This document shows, piece after piece, positions 22,541 through 30,278 of a DNA stretch of 36,884 bases. A program made the translations under genes and the position numbers. Position 1 is the stretch's first letter. Every line of letters starts with the position of its first letter. Below the pieces are notes generated by a model. That model did not search any database and was not told the origin of the DNA. It worked only from the letters and a program-made list of their open reading frames with translations. Source of the DNA: Fimivicinus intestinavium (GTDB taxonomy: Bacteria; Bacillota; Clostridia; Oscillospirales; Acutalibacteraceae); contig DVKY01000029.1 of the NCBI GenBank assembly GCA_018715765.1, positions 1 through 36,884 of the forward strand, given 5' to 3'.

Positions 22541-23191
22541 TCATCCGTTGAGGCCTGCGCGAGAGAGGGAAACCTGCCGCAGAATCTCCGCATTGCGCTT
22601 CTCTCTGGTCAGGCAGAATGTCTCCAGCAATGGGAGCCATTCGTCCGTTTTAAGAAGAGCATCCGGATCAAACAGCAACCCGGCCGTTTTTTGAGAAAGG
22701 CGGCGGATTTCTTCAGGGGGGGTGCATGACAGCTCCCGGCAGCGGTACATGGGGCCGGCTGCAAATCGCTTGAGGAGGGCAAGCCGCGTTAAAACACAGA
22801 AGGTTGCCCGGCGTTGGCGGCGCAGGCACTGACGCAGCGAACCAACCTGTGTATATGCACAAGCCCCTGTAACATATGACGGCCTGTGCAGCAGAAGGGC
22901 TGTGAACAACAGCGGGGGCGCTGCAAGAAACAGGCCTGCTGGGTTTTGAGACGGTGCGGGTAAGGCGGATACGCCATAGACTGCCCCCAGGACGGCTGAA
23001 CCAAATAAAAGAATCCAAACCGCCGCGCCCCAAGGCGCGGCGATCCTTTTTTGCAGCCAGTTAACCAGCTGCTGGATACACAGATCGATGAAAATGCGGT
23101 TTAACAGACGGGCCGCCCGCCTCATAATATGCAGGGAGCTTTTCAGCTCCTGCACACACAACAGATATTCTGAAACCTTTCTGCTCGACAT
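22541..23191 (-). CDS. Hypothetical membrane protein
   Basis: A 216-residue protein not recognised. Two hydrophobic segments (about 54-76 and 83-100) follow a basic N-terminal region containing MRRAARLLNRIFIDLC; the remainder is basic and Cys-rich with many Arg and Leu residues (for example QCLRRQRRATFCVLTRLALLKR). The start at 23191 has only a weak TAGGCG ribosome site. It is transcribed divergently from an XRE regulator, with a promoter (TTGACT-17-TATAAT on the minus strand) whose spacer contains a GTAAC palindrome, so it is probably under that regulator's control. Protein of unknown role; moderate confidence that it is coding, based on promoter context and frame length. Confidence 0.6.
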   Translation of the reverse strand: MSSRKVSEYLLCVQELKSSLHIMRRAARLLNRIFIDLCIQQLVNWLQKRIAAPWGAAVWILLFGSAVLGAVYGVSALPAPSQNPAGLFLAAPPLLFTALLLHRPSYVTGACAYTQVGSLRQCLRRQRRATFCVLTRLALLKRFAAGPMYRCRELSCTPPEEIRRLSQKTAGLLFDPDALLKTDEWLPLLETFCLTREKRNAEILRQVSLSRAGLNG

Positions 23192-23242
23192 GGTTCGCGT
23201 TCGCCTACCGTATTCCTTTAAAATCAGAGAAAATCCGTTCTT

Positions 23243-23338
23243 ATTATAGTAACGATAAGTTACTTAGTCAAGTTTAATTAAAGCAAATAGTAACTAATCG
23301 ATACTTGTTTTGTATGTTACTGGCAAACCGTTTATAAT
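23243..23338. promoter_or_regulatory. Divergent promoters with GTAAC palindromic operators
   Basis: Leftward promoter: TTGACT (23266-23271), 17 bp, TATAAT (23243-23248). Rightward promoter: TTGTAT (23310-23315), 17 bp, TATAAT (23333-23338). AGTAAC-5-GTTACT (23248-23264) fills the leftward spacer; a second AGTAAC (23289-23294) and GTTACT (23316-23321) flank and enter the rightward promoter. This is typical of autorepression by the adjacent XRE protein. Confidence 0.75.
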
Positions 23339-23361
23339 TTGAACCGAAAGGAGGCGATTGC

Positions 23362-23703
23362 TTGCTTGCACAGAGAATTCGGGAGCTCAGGCTCAGTTCC
23401 GGGCTGACACAAAATGATTTGGCACAGCTTCTTCATATTACAAGAGAGGCTTATACGATGTATGAGACGGGGAAACGCCAGCTGGGATATGACTCTCTAT
23501 GCAAGATCGCCGACTATTATCATGTCAGCACGGATTATTTGCTGGATAGAACGCCCGTGCGTTATGGCCCGGCCTTTTTAAATGCAGAGGAGCAGGAGCT
23601 CCTCTGTCGCTATCGTCTTTCTGATAACAGGGGGCGTGAGAATATTCTCACGCTGGCCGAGCTGGAGTGCGGCAGAAACAAAAAAAAGGAGAAGCTCCCT
23701 TAA
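23362..23703 (+). CDS. XRE-family helix-turn-helix transcriptional regulator
   Basis: A 113-residue DNA-binding protein. The HTH_3 domain spans about residues 5-60: IRELRLSSGLTQNDLAQLLH, then ITREAYTMYETGKRQ with the recognition helix, then SLCKIADYYHVSTDYLLDRT. A C-terminal helix (LNAEEQELLCRYRLSDNRGR) probably dimerises, and the end is basic. The start is a TTG at 23362, 7 nt after AGGAGG; no ATG fits. The gene is divergent from a membrane-protein gene across GTAAC palindromes, so it likely represses both. The stop lies inside a terminator hairpin. Confidence 0.88.
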   Translation: MLAQRIRELRLSSGLTQNDLAQLLHITREAYTMYETGKRQLGYDSLCKIADYYHVSTDYLLDRTPVRYGPAFLNAEEQELLCRYRLSDNRGRENILTLAELECGRNKKKEKLP

Positions 23704-23744
23704 TGGACGGCGACTGCACGGCTGTCTGACAGGGAGCTTTTTTG
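23692..23744 (+). terminator. Terminator overlapping the end of the XRE gene
   Basis: AAGCTCCCT (23692-23700) pairs with AGGGAGCTT (23731-23739) around a 30-nt loop, followed by a T6 tract. Confidence 0.72.
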
Positions 23745-23920
23745 TTCGTTTTAGCGATCAGATAGCATCTGTGTACAGGGGTACCCATCGGTTTTCAGTG
23801 CCGTGGCCATACCCCTGGCTGTGTGATCCTTCTTGCCGGGCATCATGTCCACAGGCTGAGCCCGCCGGGCGGCGATGTTCTCCTTGTATATTGATGCCGC
23901 TGTTTCAAGAAAATCGCACA

Positions 23921-23956
23921 AAACAGGGCTGCCGCAAATTTGCGGCAGCCCTGTTT
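23921..23956 (-). terminator. Perfect 36-bp palindrome, terminator of the secreted hydrolase gene
   Basis: AAACAGGGCTGCCGCAAA (23921-23938) is followed without spacer by its exact complement (23939-23956). On the minus strand it lies 19 nt beyond the hydrolase stop and is followed by TTTTGTG. The rest of the 23745-23975 gap holds only a CAGGGGTA/TACCCCTG pair (23776-23817). Confidence 0.7.
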
Positions 23957-23975
23957 GAATGAAAAGAAAGGAGCG

Positions 23976-25955
23976 TCAGGAGATATGCCGCGCCACATCG
24001 GAGAAGCCGCGTGGACCAAGCACCCGGTAGAGTACGTCTGAGAGGAATTCACAGAGCGTTTTGGCAATCCGGTTCCATGTTTCCGAGGCTTCGCTGGGCG
24101 CTTCCATCAGCCCGGCGTCCGCCAAGGCGGCGCGCAGCCGGGCCTCAGCCTGCTGCTCCTGCTGCGCGTCGGCAATCGTGGAGGCGAGCATCTCATTGAC
24201 CTGTTCCATTGCGGCATAGAGCTCTTCCTGCTGCTCCTGCGGAAGGGCGTCGATTGCGCCGCTTGCCTGTGCCTGCTCAAAAATTGGAATCACATCCCGG
24301 CGCAGATATTTGGTGTTGCGCGTCCCGTTAAACTGCGGGAAATGCTCCGGGTCGCTATGTACGCTCATTGGCTCCTCACTCAGCAGCAGCGTGGCGGCCA
24401 GCTTCAGCGCCGCGTCGTTCCCGGCAATCCCCTCGTGATCCTGCTGGTAATAATACCAGGTCTGCTCCGGCAAAACGCCGGCAGAGGCGTCAATCGTGCG
24501 GTCGGGAGAGATATGGTTATGCGTTGGATCTGTGCAGAAAGCGCCGGTCTGCGTATAATCCGCCGGGAAGGTTTCGCCGAGCGGGGCGCTTTTCGCGTGC
24601 ATGGAGGTGGAATAGATCTCGATAATTTCATCGGTTGACAGAGTGGGCGTAGAGCCTACCAGCCCAAAATAGGGATAGTTGACCGCGCCGAACGGCATTC
24701 CATAGCCGCAAAGGTTATAAATCTCAACGCCGCGGGATACCTGCCGGGGCACCTCTGTCTCCATTTGCTTCTGTGCTTCATAATACCGGTCCGTTTTTGC
24801 GCGCAGAGCAGCGTGCGCCTCATCGCTGAGGTATTGCTCGCGCAAAGCGGGATATTCGCGGCTGGGTACAAGCGCCCACATGGAGGGGCAGTTGACAATG
24901 AGTGTATCCATCACCTTGGAAAGCGCTTTGTTCAGAAGATCGTAGATCACCTGCTTGGGAATAATCCGAACCAGAATGTTGACCAGATAACTCAATGGTT
25001 CATCCTCACCGATCAGGTCCGGGAAGAGATCGGTATAAAGGTATTCATCCGTAATGATATTGCTGCCCTTGAGCAGATCGCTGACAATGGAAGAGCCGTC
25101 AAGTGCTGCTACCGCATTTACCACCTTATGAATGTCCGTTGTCTCCGGATAGGCGTTGAAATAGGCGGTGGCAACTGTACCACCCAGGCTCACGGCAAGC
25201 AGATTTACCTGGTCATGACCTGTTTGTTCCTTTACCATCTGGATGTAATCGTTGAGATCCTTCGCGGCCTCAAAAGGCTCCCCAAAGGCGTTAAAGGTGA
25301 AGAAATAGACGTGATCCTCGCCCATCACTTCCGTCAGCGGCTCGACGGGCACCATACGGTAGAAATAATCCCTATCCTCCTGTGAGCAGTCAGCAAAGGA
25401 TTGGTAGTACCGCACGGTTTCAATTTTGTTTTTGAGTGTGCCATCCGGGTTTGTCTGGTTGACAGAGAGCATTTCGGCCAGCACGTCGGAGGCTTTATCG
25501 GTAAACCCATTATCCTTTTGTGTAATTAACATTTTAACTAACGGGAGCGCCAACTCCTTGATCAGCTCGTTGACGTTGAAATACAACGGCCAGGAAGTGA
25601 TTTCATTACCCTGCGCATCGACGGCGTGGTTTCCCTCCTCATCCAGCAAAAACGCACGGGATTGGCCGATCCCAGGCAGGATAATTGTGGGGCAGTAGGG
25701 GCAATCGCCATTGCACCCATCCTCGTGCGCAGCCTCTTTTGCCGAGGCGGTGCTGGTCGGTTCTGATGCAGTCGCTGTCAGCTCCTGAACGGCCTGCTCG
25801 ATGGTTGCCGCCTGATGCGGCACGGAGTTGACCGCCGTTTCAAGTGAAGATTCCTGCTGCGGAGAGGCAATGCTTCCCGAGCCGGTGAGCGCCATAGGAA
25901 GCAGCAAAAGCAGTGAAAGCAGTACCGCAGTCCATTTTTTCCATTTTGAAATCAA
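23976..25955 (-). CDS. Secreted alpha/beta-hydrolase (lipase/acyltransferase-like)
   Basis: A 659-residue exported protein with a signal peptide (MISKWKKWTAVLL, core to about residue 26). After a Thr/Ala/Glu-rich region and a CNGDCPYC cluster (81-88), IILPGIGQ is the usual oxyanion-hole strand of PGAP1/LCAT-like lipases. LLAVSLGGTVAT is the nucleophile elbow with Ser256 (Ala in place of the first Gly). WYYYQQDHEG may supply the catalytic His. The C-terminal 120 residues are helical and rich in Glu and Ala, ending in a hydrophobic helix. The start is TTG at 25955, with AAAGGAGG about 9 nt upstream; no ATG is better. Substrate unknown; an ester of lipid, sugar or peptide is possible. It is divergent from a secreted phosphoesterase gene. 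Confidence 0.72.
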   Translation of the reverse strand: MISKWKKWTAVLLSLLLLLPMALTGSGSIASPQQESSLETAVNSVPHQAATIEQAVQELTATASEPTSTASAKEAAHEDGCNGDCPYCPTIILPGIGQSRAFLLDEEGNHAVDAQGNEITSWPLYFNVNELIKELALPLVKMLITQKDNGFTDKASDVLAEMLSVNQTNPDGTLKNKIETVRYYQSFADCSQEDRDYFYRMVPVEPLTEVMGEDHVYFFTFNAFGEPFEAAKDLNDYIQMVKEQTGHDQVNLLAVSLGGTVATAYFNAYPETTDIHKVVNAVAALDGSSIVSDLLKGSNIITDEYLYTDLFPDLIGEDEPLSYLVNILVRIIPKQVIYDLLNKALSKVMDTLIVNCPSMWALVPSREYPALREQYLSDEAHAALRAKTDRYYEAQKQMETEVPRQVSRGVEIYNLCGYGMPFGAVNYPYFGLVGSTPTLSTDEIIEIYSTSMHAKSAPLGETFPADYTQTGAFCTDPTHNHISPDRTIDASAGVLPEQTWYYYQQDHEGIAGNDAALKLAATLLLSEEPMSVHSDPEHFPQFNGTRNTKYLRRDVIPIFEQAQASGAIDALPQEQQEELYAAMEQVNEMLASTIADAQQEQQAEARLRAALADAGLMEAPSEASETWNRIAKTLCEFLSDVLYRVLGPRGFSDVARHIS

Positions 25956-26157
25956 GTTTAGTTCCTCCTTTTATAGTTCTGTATAATAGACAAAAAGGCG
26001 ATATCCCTGTTTACAACGACGATTTTATCACAAATATTTAAATAATACAATAGGATTTATAAACCAAAAAGCAAAAATCAGTATGCTTTATATGACAGAA
26101 AAAATAAAAATTCAGCAGGGAAGTTAGGCAAAATTTATATTTCATGCCCGTAATCCC

Positions 26158-26185
26158 TTGACTTTTTAAAAAGCAATAGTAATAT
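26158..26185 (+). promoter_or_regulatory. Promoter of the purple-acid-phosphatase-like gene
   Basis: TTGACT (26158-26163), 16-bp spacer, TAATAT (26180-26185), in an AT-rich region. Confidence 0.65.
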
Positions 26186-26230
26186 GAATTTATAAATAGT
26201 AAGCTTGAAGATGAAAGGGGAACTCGCACA

Positions 26231-27697
26231 ATGAAAACACGCAAATTAGGCAAAGCGGGCTTTAGCCTGCTGTTGGCTTTGGTTTTTCTGCTGGTTCCAG
26301 CGGCGCCTGCTGCCGTAGCCGCTGGAAACGGCGCCGAGGTGGAACGCCTGGTAGTCACCTTTCATGGGGATTCCCGCACGCAGCGCGGCATCAGCTGGTT
26401 TACACAGGAGCGCACGAGATCAGATGTGCAGCTGATGGAGGCGGAGCGCTTTACAGGCGCCTTCACCGATCCGATCTGCTATGAGGGAACGGTACGGTAC
26501 TACCGGCAGAACTATGCGCACCGCGTGATTCTGAATGATTTGCAGCCGGGGACGGAATATGTCTACCGCGTGGGCGACCGGGCATTGAATGTCTGGAGCG
26601 AAACGGGACGGTTTGTGACGGATGCAGGCGGGGATGCGGCTTTCTCCTTCCTCACCATTGCGGATGTGCAGGCGGATAATGAAACGGATTTTGCCAAAGC
26701 GGCCGAGGTGCTTGACAAGGGCTTTGAGCTTGTGCCCGATGGGCAGTTTATCGCCAATCTGGGCGATTTTGTAAATGATTGTGGCAATGAGCAGTGGGAT
26801 ATGTATTTCCGCAATTTTGAGCGCCATCACCTGCGCGTAACGCTTGCACCGGTTTCCGGCAACCATGACGGCCTTCCGAGCTGGTTCCGCAGGCAGTTCC
26901 CGGTTGAGACGGCGGAGCCGTCCCTCGGGCTTGATGGGGATTATTATTCCTTTGATTATGGCAACGCGCATTTCGCCGTGCTGAACACCAATGATATGTT
27001 TCCCATGACAAGCGCCCAAGTCAACTGGCTGCGCAATGACATGCGGGCCTCCGATGCAGATTGGAAAATTGTGATGATGCACCGCTCGCTGTATTCAGCA
27101 GGAAAAAACTATAATAAGCCCGATACGATGATCATGCATAACCGCCTGGTTCCTGTGATGGATGAACTGGGAATCGATTTGGTGCTCTCCGGCCACGACC
27201 ACATGTATTTCCGTACCAAGCAGATGAAGGAGGATGAAGCACAGGCAACCTCCTATGTCCAGGAGCTTTACAACGGCGAACTCACGACTTTCGCCTGCAA
27301 TCCGGAGGGAACAGTATATATCCTGCCGAATACGGCAGGCACCAAGCGGTACCCGGTTCACACAGAAACCTATCAGAAAATTCTGGATGCCGGCGAGGTT
27401 GTCACACAGCCTGGGCGACCGGTGTTCGCGGGGATTACCATTGACGGTGATAAGCTGATCTATAAGGCCTATGCTTATGATGTGGATGGGACAAAGCAGG
27501 TGGAGTGCATCGATCGCTACGCCATCCAAAAAACGCTCAGCGATGCGCCGCCCGCCCCGTTTGAACCGGATCCGACGGATTACGCCTCCCTGTGGCAGCA
27601 GGATATTGATAACTTTATCGTCCATGTGGCGCGTGTGCTGATGGATTATTGCGTTTTGATCCCACAGCTGATCCGTCACGCAATCGAAAACGGATAA
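26231..27697 (+). CDS. Secreted purple acid phosphatase-like metallophosphoesterase
   Basis: A 488-residue exported phosphatase. Signal peptide 1-31 (cut near AVAA). Residues 38-130 form the fibronectin-III-like N-terminal domain of purple acid phosphatases (QRGISWFTQE, LQPGTEYVYRVG). The metallophosphoesterase core follows with ADVQAD (Asp145; Gln147 replaces the usual residue), NLGDFVND (Asp179), SGNHD (210-213), MMHRSLY and SGHDHMYFRT near residue 320. Residues after about 440 form a Pro linker (PPAPFEPDPTD) and a C-terminal amphipathic helix. ATG at 26231 follows AAAGGGG by 11 nt. It is a single-gene unit divergent from the secreted hydrolase. Together with the phosphoesterase at 12970-14187 it gives two exported phosphatases in this window. 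Confidence 0.83.
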   Translation: MKTRKLGKAGFSLLLALVFLLVPAAPAAVAAGNGAEVERLVVTFHGDSRTQRGISWFTQERTRSDVQLMEAERFTGAFTDPICYEGTVRYYRQNYAHRVILNDLQPGTEYVYRVGDRALNVWSETGRFVTDAGGDAAFSFLTIADVQADNETDFAKAAEVLDKGFELVPDGQFIANLGDFVNDCGNEQWDMYFRNFERHHLRVTLAPVSGNHDGLPSWFRRQFPVETAEPSLGLDGDYYSFDYGNAHFAVLNTNDMFPMTSAQVNWLRNDMRASDADWKIVMMHRSLYSAGKNYNKPDTMIMHNRLVPVMDELGIDLVLSGHDHMYFRTKQMKEDEAQATSYVQELYNGELTTFACNPEGTVYILPNTAGTKRYPVHTETYQKILDAGEVVTQPGRPVFAGITIDGDKLIYKAYAYDVDGTKQVECIDRYAIQKTLSDAPPAPFEPDPTDYASLWQQDIDNFIVHVARVLMDYCVLIPQLIRHAIENG

Positions 27698-27729
27698 TCT
27701 GTTTGATCCGTTTCGTCGGAAAAGAGCGA

Positions 27730-27768
27730 TAGGGCGCCCGCTTGTCACAAGAGGGGCGCCCTAGTTTG
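27730..27768 (+). terminator. Terminator-like hairpin after the phosphatase gene
   Basis: TAGGGCGCCC (27730-27739) pairs with GGGCGCCCTA (27754-27763), with CTTGT/ACAAG continuing the stem (27741-27751). The following bases (GTTTG) form a weak T-tract. Confidence 0.62.
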
Positions 27769-27794
27769 AAGAAGAAACGCTTTATGTGAACTTT

Positions 27795-27822
27795 GGATAT
27801 TAGACATTGGATTTTGGATGGG
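27795..27822. repeat. Degenerate 7-nt tandem repeat
   Basis: GGATATT, AGACATT, GGATTTT and GGATGGG follow each other in a gene-free stretch (27769-28030). Read on the other strand it resembles the array at 11381-11408. Confidence 0.5.
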
Positions 27823-27938
27823 ACAGCCCAAATCTTTCGGCGCACTTTTGACGGGACAGAGGCCTCCTGTTCTCTGAGCCCGAACTGGATTCGCGGCTTG
27901 CGCTTAGATCGCGGAGATCCTGTCGTATAACGCAGAAA

Positions 27939-27972
27939 AAGCCGATTGTCTTATCGCAATCGGCTTCTTTTT
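27939..27972. terminator. Orphan terminator-like hairpin
   Basis: AAGCCGATTG (27939-27948) pairs with CAATCGGCTT (27957-27966), followed by CTTTTT on the plus strand and by T5 on the minus strand. No gene ends directly before it on the plus strand; on the minus strand it could be a second stop for the tRNA transcript. Confidence 0.55.
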
Positions 27973-28040
27973 GAATGACCGTCTTGTTGCAAATCCAAAA
28001 TAGATGCTCGTTTGAAAGTGTGCTCAAACCCTGAAAAATA

Positions 28041-28075
28041 GAAAAACCTGCGGTCGCGAATTGCTGACCGCAGGT
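28041..28075 (-). terminator. Terminator of the tRNA-Ser operon
   Basis: ACCTGCGGTC (28046-28055) pairs with GACCGCAGGT (28066-28075). On the minus strand it is followed by TTTTTC and a second T5, immediately after tRNA-Ser(GCT). Confidence 0.85.
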
Positions 28076-28076
28076 C

Positions 28077-28167
28077 TGGCGGAGAAGGGGAGACTCGAAC
28101 TCCCGCGCCGGTTACCCGACCTACGCCCTTAGCAGGGGCGCCTCGTCACCAACTTGAGTACTTCTCC
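28077..28167 (-). tRNA. tRNA-Ser (anticodon GCT)
   Basis: A class II tRNA with acceptor GGAGAAG/CTTCTCC, a long variable arm (GGTCGGGTAACCGGC) and T-loop GTTCGAG. The anticodon loop CTGCTAA gives GCT, reading AGC/AGU codons. Discriminator G and encoded CCA (28077-28079) are present. Cotranscribed with tRNA-Ser(TGA). Confidence 0.96.
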
Positions 28168-28225
28168 ATGGTAACTAAAAATATAAAATTGTATATCAAA
28201 CGAGAGAATGCTTCGTATCATGCGC

Positions 28226-28314
28226 TGGCGGAGAGAGTGGGATTCGAACCCACGGTGCCTTTCGGCACGACGGTTTTCAAGACCGCTCCGTTATGACCGC
28301 TTCGGTATCTCTCC
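28226..28314 (-). tRNA. tRNA-Ser (anticodon TGA)
   Basis: Acceptor GGAGAGA/TCTCTCC, long variable arm (GTGCCGAAAGGCAC), T-loop GTTCGAA. The anticodon loop CTTGAAA gives TGA, reading UCA and other UCN codons. Discriminator G and encoded CCA (28226-28228). Confidence 0.96.
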
Positions 28315-28331
28315 ATGGTGGAACGCACATT

Positions 28332-28360
28332 ATCCTATCATAAAACCGGCTGCTTGTCAA
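28332..28360 (-). promoter_or_regulatory. Promoter of the tRNA-Ser pair
   Basis: On the minus strand TTGACA (28355-28360), 17-bp spacer, TAGGAT (28332-28337), starting transcription about 10 nt before tRNA-Ser(TGA). Confidence 0.85.
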
Positions 28361-28381
28361 TGGGTTTTTATACGGTTTTCG

Positions 28382-28414
28382 GCCCCGCTCTGTGCCGAGG
28401 CAACAGGGCGGGGC
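28382..28414 (-). terminator. Hairpin after the 28431-28745 gene
   Basis: GCCCCGC-T-CTGT (28382-28393) pairs with ACAG-G-GCGGGGC (28403-28414), 12 bp with one wobble, without a clear T-run on either strand. It probably separates the small gene from the tRNA promoter. Confidence 0.45.
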
Positions 28415-28430
28415 TGTGCCTATAATTTGA

Positions 28431-28745
28431 TTACTCCGCGAGGCGGTAGCCATCCTTGAGCTTGATCTTACCCAGGAAGGGTACCTTGATAACGCCGTTA
28501 AACGTGTCGCCCGCAAAGGTCAGGGCCACGTCGATATCCTTGCCGGGCAGCATTTCCACATTGGCGATGGCATGCAGCGTATCGCCGTTTTCCTCCTTGA
28601 TCTCTTTGATTTGAAACTCAGGGATCGGGCCGTCCATATGCAGTTCAAAGCCGTATTCACCGCCCTTGTCTGTAATCGTGAACGTGACGTCGCCTTTGAA
28701 GAACATTGTGTCGATGTGGCAGCCCCAATTGCCAATTCCGATCAT
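28431..28745 (-). CDS. Small protein of unknown function
   Basis: A 104-residue protein with alternating hydrophobic and charged residues suggesting a beta-rich fold (for example VTFTITDKGGEYGFELHM and VALTFAGDTFNGVIKVPFLG). No signal peptide or membrane segment. I do not recognise the family; the pattern could fit a small lipocalin-like or SCP-like barrel, but that is guesswork. ATG at 28745 has GGAAAG 3-8 nt upstream. A 38-codon ORF lies just upstream on the same strand. Composition matches the chromosome. Confidence 0.65.
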   Translation of the reverse strand: MIGIGNWGCHIDTMFFKGDVTFTITDKGGEYGFELHMDGPIPEFQIKEIKEENGDTLHAIANVEMLPGKDIDVALTFAGDTFNGVIKVPFLGKIKLKDGYRLAE

Positions 28746-28807
28746 TACTTTCCAGCCCCTTCAATTGATACTTGATGCACGGCACATGCGGCTCCAGAAA
28801 AGCATTC

Positions 28808-28924
28808 CTACGCTCTCCGGAGATTGCGCCGGTCAAGCGGTGCAGAATGGCGCTCGCCTAATTGTGTGACAGCATCCTCAAGTGAGGAGCCGAATAAACC
28901 ATTCAGGGCAAACCAGCCAAACAT
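28808..28924 (-). CDS. Possible small protein or gene remnant (38 aa)
   Basis: ATG at 28924, stop at 28808-28810. The peptide (MFGWFALNGLFGSSLEDAVT, then QLGERHSAPLDRRNLRRA) has a hydrophobic Gly/Phe-rich start and a charged end, with GC-biased codon use like its neighbours. The ribosome site is poor (AAAGCGG). It lies between the AraC promoter and the 28431-28745 gene, 62 nt before the latter, so it may be cotranscribed with it. It could also be the beginning of a longer gene cut by deletion. Confidence 0.35.
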   Translation of the reverse strand: MFGWFALNGLFGSSLEDAVTQLGERHSAPLDRRNLRRA

Positions 28925-28969
28925 AACCGCTTTGATAAAGAAAATTTATCATAATTTATGAAATGCGGA

Positions 28970-28997
28970 TTGTATTTATTTAAGTTTATAGTATAAT
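28970..28997 (+). promoter_or_regulatory. Promoter of the AraC-family gene
   Basis: TTGTAT (28970-28975), 16-bp spacer, TATAAT (28992-28997), in an AT-rich region. Confidence 0.6.
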
Positions 28998-29042
28998 TCA
29001 TTTGCACATTACAAATTTATTTTGATTTTGGAGATGAAAAGA

Positions 29043-30278
29043 ATGGGGTATAAACAGGCGGTGGAGATGCGCTGGCGTATGGCGCGGGAAAACGGGCTGC
29101 TGCTGCGCTCTCTTTCCGGCGTGCCGGTGCGTGCCGTTACAAGAGCGGGGGAGGAGCTGTTTGCCGACGGTTGGCCCGCCTTGCCGGAGGGTTGCGAGGA
29201 GGCTCTGGTGGCGCCGCTTTTGCACCGGGAGGACAGCAATTGCCTGCCCCGCTTTCAGACCTCGCCGGTATTTGGCGCGATGGCCAGCGTCGGCGTAAGG
29301 GAATTAGGGCGCGCGATGGGAACGCTGCTGTTAGGCCCGGTTTTTCCCGGTGCGCTCAATGAGACGGTGATCTCGCATATTCTTGCATCGCTGAATGTCA
29401 GCGTGGCGCAGAAAAACGCGCTCTCTGCCTATTACCGTTCTCTCCCGGCGCTGGATTGCCGCGCGCTGGTGGACGGCGCCCTGCTTGTTTATAACCTGAT
29501 GTATGGCGAGCACCTTACACTGACGAAGCTGATGGAGCAGCAGCCTCTTTTTCCAGCGTTGGATACGCAAAGGAAGGGGCCCTTCCTGCATCATGGGGAA
29601 GAGCCGCAGCTATTCAGCGAGCAGATGCTTCAAAAAATGCTGCGCTGCATCCGGGAAGGCGCCGTGCAGGAGCTGACCCGGCAGCTGCGTGAGCTTCCGC
29701 AGTGGAATTTGGCCACCCTGGCGCAGGAGCCGCTGCGCAGCCTGCGCAATCAGCTGATTGCCGTGGGGGCTCTTGCGATGCAGTCTGCGGTGCGGGCGGG
29801 GCTTGGATGGGAAGAAGCCTGTGGGCTTTATGAATATTATGTGCTGTTTTGTGAGGAGGCTTCTGAACCGGCGGCGCTGACCGGTTTGTTTGCCCGTATG
29901 CTGCAAGATTTTGCAGCTCGCGTCCAGGAGCTTCAGCGGACCGGCTATTCGGCGACTGTGCGGCTGTGTATGCAGTATATCCAGGCGCACCTGCATGAAC
30001 GCATTCGCGTGGAGGAAATTGCCGCCAGCGTGCAGCGCAACCCCAGCTATTTGACACAGCGCTTCCGGCAGGAGACCGGTATGAGCGTGACGCAATATAT
30101 CCAGCGGCAGAAAATAGGGGAGGCCAAGCGCCTGCTGCGCGCGCCTGGCAATTGCGGGAGCCTGTGGCTCATGCTGGGATATTGTGACCAGAGCCACTTT
30201 GACCGGGTTTTTAAAAAAGCAACCGGCATAACGCCGGGCGCCTACCGGCAGCAGTTTTTGGAGAAGGAGGAGGCGTGA
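29043..30278 (+). CDS. AraC-family transcriptional regulator
   Basis: A 411-residue DNA-binding regulator. The C-terminal AraC/XylS domain (about residues 310-405) has both helix-turn-helix units: the first in HERIRVEEIAASVQRNPSYL, TQRFRQETGMSVTQYIQRQK; the second in LMLGYCDQSHFDRVFKKATG, ITPGAYRQQF. The N-terminal 300 residues have no membrane segment and no cupin-like pattern that I recognise, so the signal is unknown. The ATG at 29043 has GGAG 9 nt upstream; an in-frame ATG at 29034 and an open frame back to 29022 are less well placed. It ends one base before the convergent YdcF-like gene, leaving no room for a separate terminator. Its target may be the divergent small genes, but nothing shows that. 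Confidence 0.85.
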   Translation: MGYKQAVEMRWRMARENGLLLRSLSGVPVRAVTRAGEELFADGWPALPEGCEEALVAPLLHREDSNCLPRFQTSPVFGAMASVGVRELGRAMGTLLLGPVFPGALNETVISHILASLNVSVAQKNALSAYYRSLPALDCRALVDGALLVYNLMYGEHLTLTKLMEQQPLFPALDTQRKGPFLHHGEEPQLFSEQMLQKMLRCIREGAVQELTRQLRELPQWNLATLAQEPLRSLRNQLIAVGALAMQSAVRAGLGWEEACGLYEYYVLFCEEASEPAALTGLFARMLQDFAARVQELQRTGYSATVRLCMQYIQAHLHERIRVEEIAASVQRNPSYLTQRFRQETGMSVTQYIQRQKIGEAKRLLRAPGNCGSLWLMLGYCDQSHFDRVFKKATGITPGAYRQQFLEKEEA

